From Treponema sp. (GTDB lineage Bacteria > Spirochaetota > Spirochaetia > Treponematales > Treponemataceae), in assembly GCA_017934745.1 (NCBI GenBank), contig JAGBIY010000017.1, positions 1 through 64,000 on the forward strand: a stretch of DNA of 64,000 bases, given 5' to 3'. The translations under genes were made by a program, and so were the position numbers. Positions 61,776 to 64,000 of this stretch are shown here, piece after piece. A model generated the notes under the pieces. That model saw only the letters and a list, made by a program, of their open reading frames with translations. It had not been told where the DNA came from and searched no databases. Numbering within the stretch: position 1 is the stretch's first letter; every line of letters starts with the position of its first letter.

Positions 61776-61805
61776 TATAATAGTTTTACGAGTGGGAAAT
61801 CCCAC
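61776..61805 (+). promoter_or_regulatory. -10 box and operator of the toxin-antitoxin module
   Basis: TATAAT (61776-61781) followed by the inverted repeat GTGGGA-aa-TCCCAC (61792-61805), then GGAGG before ATG 61826. A palindrome at the start site is the usual place for autorepression by an AbrB-like antitoxin. Confidence 0.55.
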
Positions 61806-61825
61806 ATCATTTATGGAGGAAACTC

Positions 61826-62083
61826 ATGGAAGCGATAGCGGTGAAATCTTATGATGCAAAAGTCGATTCAAAAAAAAGAATCACTCTACGAAACGCAAAT
61901 TACGACTATTTTCACATCGAAGAATTTTCGGACGGAAGAATCGTTCTTGAACCAAGAATCCTTGTAAAACCGTTTGAAGTTTCAGAAAACACGTTGAAAA
62001 TGATGGACTCGTCTGTCGAAAATCTAAAAAGCGGAAACGTCTCCGAGGCAATCGACCTTTCGGCTTATGGAGACACTGAGTGA
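61826..62083 (+). CDS. Antitoxin of a RelE-like toxin-antitoxin pair
   Basis: 85 residues. The N-terminus (VKSYDAKVDSKKRITLRNANYDYFHIEEFSDGRIVLEPRI) is AbrB/SpoVT-like in its strand pattern and would bind the operator; the C-terminal acidic part (NTLKMMDSSVENLKSGNVSEAIDLS) would cover the toxin. GGAGG before ATG 61826. The toxin start overlaps its stop (TGATG). Confidence 0.75.
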   Translation: MEAIAVKSYDAKVDSKKRITLRNANYDYFHIEEFSDGRIVLEPRILVKPFEVSENTLKMMDSSVENLKSGNVSEAIDLSAYGDTE

Positions 62084-62445
62084 TGTTCAACATCAGAATG
62101 GGAATCCCGGAAATGAAAGCGTTCTGGGACAATATCAGCAAGAGGATTCAAGAAAAGTCAGCGACAAAGGATGAGCAGGCTGTTTTCAAAAAATTGGTAA
62201 GTTGTTTAAAAAAATTGGCAGCCGATCCTCGATACCCAAGTTTAAAAAGCCATGAAATTGAGGCTTTGACACGGAGATACGGAATCAAAGTTTGGGAATC
62301 ATATCTTGAAAACAAAAATTCTGGAGCGATGAGGATATTTTGGGTTTACGGGCCAAATCAGCAGGACATTACAATCATTGGTCTTGAGCCACATCCGAAC
62401 GACAAGAAAGACGCCTACGACAAAATTACTTTGTCTTCAATGTAA
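62083..62445 (+). CDS. RelE/ParE-like toxin
   Basis: 120 residues with the RelE-fold pattern: AFWDNISKRIQEKSATKDEQAVFKKLVSCLKKLAADPRYPSL, then IKVWESYLENKNSGAMRIFWVYGPNQQDITIIGLEPHPND. The 'RIFWVYG...ITIIGLEPHP' strand pair is typical. Most such toxins cleave mRNA at the ribosome. ATG 62083 (one-base overlap with the antitoxin stop) is chosen over GTG 62080. Confidence 0.8.
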   Translation: MFNIRMGIPEMKAFWDNISKRIQEKSATKDEQAVFKKLVSCLKKLAADPRYPSLKSHEIEALTRRYGIKVWESYLENKNSGAMRIFWVYGPNQQDITIIGLEPHPNDKKDAYDKITLSSM

Positions 62446-62462
62446 AAAACGCTCCCTCCATT

Positions 62463-62622
62463 TCACTTCATCCCCTCTACCGCGTCCAAAAGCTCGCTTG
62501 TTTCCGCGGTCTTTTGTATGCGTTTCATCTCTTTCGACTTCCGTTCGCTGATGGCGTCCCTGTATTTCTCATCCATGATGATGAGGCAGTCGATTGATAT
62601 TTTCTTTTTGGCTTTTGGAAGA
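62463..62622 (-). pseudogene. 3' fragment of a lost gene
   Basis: The minus strand encodes KAKKKISIDCLIIM, DEKYRDAISERKSKEMKRIQ, KTAETSELLDAVEGMK and stop, with no clear start or 5' part. The tail is repeated at 61723. Parent gene not identified. Confidence 0.5.
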
Positions 62623-62686
62623 TAAAACTTTTACGATACTGCCATTTGTGCATAAACTGGCAACAAATGCCTGCCAAAGGTGATGT

Positions 62687-62965
62687 TTAAACTATGGAAT
62701 TGTTGTCATTCGTGCTTTCTTGTTTTTCCAACAGTTTTAAAACAGGGACTCTAAGAACATTAGATATGGCAACTAGTTCTATGTCTGTTACAAACCTTTT
62801 TCCACACTCAATTCTCTGAACTGCATTTTTGTCCAAATCAAGACCGTAAAGTTGTAGCTTGTCCGCCAACGCCCTTTGAGAAAGATTTGGAACTGTCATC
62901 TTCCGTATTCTTGCTATGTTTTTACCGGAAAGATTGTTTAAACTACCATTTTTATTTTTGAACAT
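62687..62965 (-). CDS. XRE-family HTH regulator
   Basis: 92 residues. HTH at about 15-75: IARIRKMTVPNLSQRALADKLQLYGLDLDKNAVQRIECGKRFVTDIELVAISNVL (in parts), a Cro/CI-like fold, then a short tail. ATG 62965. TTGACATTCAGTAA at 62973-62986, just upstream, is a half copy of the palindrome at 63016, so this regulator probably controls itself and the divergent operon. Confidence 0.85.
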   Translation of the reverse strand: MFKNKNGSLNNLSGKNIARIRKMTVPNLSQRALADKLQLYGLDLDKNAVQRIECGKRFVTDIELVAISNVLRVPVLKLLEKQESTNDNNSIV

Positions 62966-62986
62966 ACATAAATTGACATTCAGTAA

Positions 62987-63056
62987 TTGCCAATGAAATA
63001 AATGTATGCTATAGTCAACATGTTATTGACATTTACTGAATGTCAATAACATGTTG
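62987..63056 (+). promoter_or_regulatory. Promoter with an 18-bp-arm palindromic operator
   Basis: TTGCCA (62987-62992), 17-bp spacer, TATAGT (63010-63015). Directly after it CAACATGTTATTGACATT (63016-63033), loop TACTG, and its perfect inverse (63039-63056). The bottom strand contains TTGACATTCAGTAA, identical to the site at 62973-62986 on the other side. Placed at the start of transcription, it can serve as operator and as a 5' hairpin of the message. Confidence 0.75.
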
Positions 63057-63082
63057 TGAAATGAGAACCGCAGGAGGACAGT

Positions 63083-63256
63083 ATGTTGGATGAATTAGAA
63101 ATTGAACCTAATACTGAATTTGAAGTAGTAAAATCTGCAGCTGAAAGTGGAAACATAGGGGCGATGAAAAGGCTTGCCGAAATGTACGAAAAAGGCATCG
63201 GGACAGAAGTTGATATAGAAAAAGCAAGATATTGGGAAAATTTAGCAAGGATATAA
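63083..63256 (+). CDS. Small Sel1-like repeat protein
   Basis: 57 residues from ATG 63083 (AGGAGGA 8 bases upstream) to TAA. AAESGNIGAMKRLAEMYEKG and VDIEKARYWENLA form one Sel1-type repeat. Too short to form a solenoid alone; might bind a partner. First gene of the palindrome-controlled operon. Confidence 0.7.
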   Translation: MLDELEIEPNTEFEVVKSAAESGNIGAMKRLAEMYEKGIGTEVDIEKARYWENLARI

Positions 63257-63277
63257 TCCACGAAAGGGAGGTGAAAA

Positions 63278-63556
63278 ATGGATATTTTGGAATTTTTAGG
63301 CAGTCTCAGCAATGAAATAAATTTGCGAGAAATGAATTCTAATCAGTTCGAGAAAGGGGTTAGCTTTGTAAATGTGAATGCAATTCTTGAGCAGGTGGCC
63401 GAAAATAAAAATTTGATACTCGAACAAAATAATATTGAGTATCAAAAATTTCTTTGTGATCTAAACTCTGTCCTAAAAAAATGGAGTTTAAATTGGAGGT
63501 ATTATAATCTCGATATTGATATATCAATAAATTCAATCAAGCGAATTAATAAATGA
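63278..63556 (+). CDS. Hypothetical protein
   Basis: 92 residues, not recognised; AT-rich, mostly helical, with a beta-like end (RYYNLDIDISINSIKRI). GGGAGG lies before ATG 63278. Its TGA overlaps the next ATG (ATGA at 63553-63556). Part of the palindrome-controlled operon. Confidence 0.7.
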   Translation: MDILEFLGSLSNEINLREMNSNQFEKGVSFVNVNAILEQVAENKNLILEQNNIEYQKFLCDLNSVLKKWSLNWRYYNLDIDISINSIKRINK

Positions 63557-64000
63557 AAAATCCCATTATTATTTCATTTGTTTTCCTAGTTTCATTGCTT
63601 TTTCCGTTTTATTCGGAAGAGTTATTGAATAATCCTGCCTATATCGCACAGACGGGATATGGTGAAACAAAAGAAATTGCCGAAAATAATGCTCTTTCGG
63701 CAATTTCAAAATTTTTTCAAACTAGCATTTCTGTTTCAACAAAAGAGCAGACTGTGATTACGGAATCAAAATCTGAAAGCAAAATTTCAGAGGAGATATT
63801 CGTAAAGTCGCAGACCGAACTTTTTGCTGTGCGATACACAAAGGCGAAATTCGACAGAAAACAGAAGTTGTACGAAGTAACGGCTTATATTAATCGAGAT
63901 GAAGCTTGGAGAATTTATGAACCAAAACTGAAAGAGCTTTCTGATAGTTTTGAAAGTTTGTACATAACGGCTATTTCTCAAGATGATCCTCTCTTAAAAA
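63553..64000 (+). CDS. Secreted LPP20-like protein (partial, runs off window)
   Basis: 149 codons visible, starting with a signal peptide (NPIIISFVFLVSLLFPFYS) and then YIAQTGYGETKEIAENNALSAISKFFQTSISVST. The 'GYG.T..EA..NAL.AI' pattern is typical of LPP20/FlgP-type lipoprotein-like proteins, but there is no lipobox Cys. The C-terminus lies outside the window. Coupled to the gene before by ATGA. Confidence 0.7.
   Translation, partial: MKNPIIISFVFLVSLLFPFYSEELLNNPAYIAQTGYGETKEIAENNALSAISKFFQTSISVSTKEQTVITESKSESKISEEIFVKSQTELFAVRYTKAKFDRKQKLYEVTAYINRDEAWRIYEPKLKELSDSFESLYITAISQDDPLLK

Larger units (their letters stand above)
61718..62501. repeat. Direct repeats (~43 bp) flanking a toxin-antitoxin module
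   Basis: CACTTCATCCCCTCTA..GCGTCCA.AAGCTCGCTTGT is at 61718-61761 and 62459-62501 with about four differences. On the minus strand both encode the same C-terminal tail, SEL.DA.EGMK and stop. The module between them (741-bp period) was either inserted with duplication or the tail was duplicated with it. Confidence 0.65.

Overview
The window looks like chromosomal DNA from a spirochaete, most likely a gut- or rumen-type Treponema (inference from content, no marker gene is present). Supporting signs are the BspA-like leucine-rich repeat proteins, an Rpn-type nuclease with the 'EIEMQ' motif, a receiver-like/PilZ c-di-GMP protein, a glycogen debranching enzyme/phosphorylase pair, a class III fructose bisphosphatase and several fused or compact metabolic genes. 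Core genes have medium to high GC with many GAG/AAG/TTC codons, which leaves long spurious open frames on the opposite strand. Accessory stretches are visibly AT-richer.

Layout. 1-1.4 kb: one copy of a structured repeat element, a VapBC-like toxin-antitoxin pair and a broken BrnA-like antitoxin. 1.4-3.7 kb: a lipoprotein and purA. 3.7-9.0 kb (minus strand): a cobalamin-riboswitch operon encoding an exported CbiK chelatase, two small tetrapyrrole/iron-transport-associated domains and a BtuFCD/FecCD-type ABC importer, joined by ATGA overlaps. 9-27.8 kb: housekeeping genes (dus, two tandem GGDEF-EAL proteins, a YugP-type protease, an aldose epimerase family protein, a CYTH protein, sppA, phosphofructokinase, ddl, PilZ, murD, miaB). 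27.1-30.9 kb: an accessory block bounded by near-identical 22-bp direct repeats, holding zinc-ribbon and HTH genes and a tandem pair of what look like type I toxin-antitoxin loci. 31-52 kb: GH28 glycosidase, sugar-binding lipoprotein, chemoreceptor, pyrC, era, rpiA, aroDE, a ferric/sugar-phosphate-type ABC importer, glgX, glgP, an Rpn nuclease and fbp. 52.7-55.0 kb: an AT-rich island with WYL regulator and HNH nuclease genes, flanked by perfect 19-bp direct repeats. 55-64 kb: metF, a BspA-like family with duplicated leaders, a second copy of the structured element, a phosphoesterase, an AbrB/RelE-like toxin-antitoxin module between direct repeats, and an operon behind a striking 18-bp-arm palindrome.

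The most interesting signal is at 29.70-30.69 kb. Two diverged copies of one architecture each encode a 22-23 residue hydrophobic peptide ending in GYPxW, with a strong RBS, a 5' stem-loop whose base pairs covary between copies, a 5'-3' long-range pairing and a 3' terminator. Each copy also carries, on the opposite strand, a -10 box in the same place (copy 1 with TTGACA-17 bp-TAAAAT) and a terminator that would yield an antisense RNA of about 100 nt overlapping the peptide mRNA 3' end. I read this as an undescribed tandem type I toxin-antitoxin family. The second is the element at 1-162 and 59461-59640: its sequence differs between copies exactly where paired arms change together, which points to a selected RNA (or DNA) structure.

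In the core, glycogen turnover (glgX, glgP), phosphofructokinase, fbp and rpiA cover central sugar metabolism. The GH28 enzyme, sugar-binding lipoprotein and chemoreceptor form a plausible pectin-sugar group. The GGDEF-EAL pair and PilZ protein form a c-di-GMP circuit.
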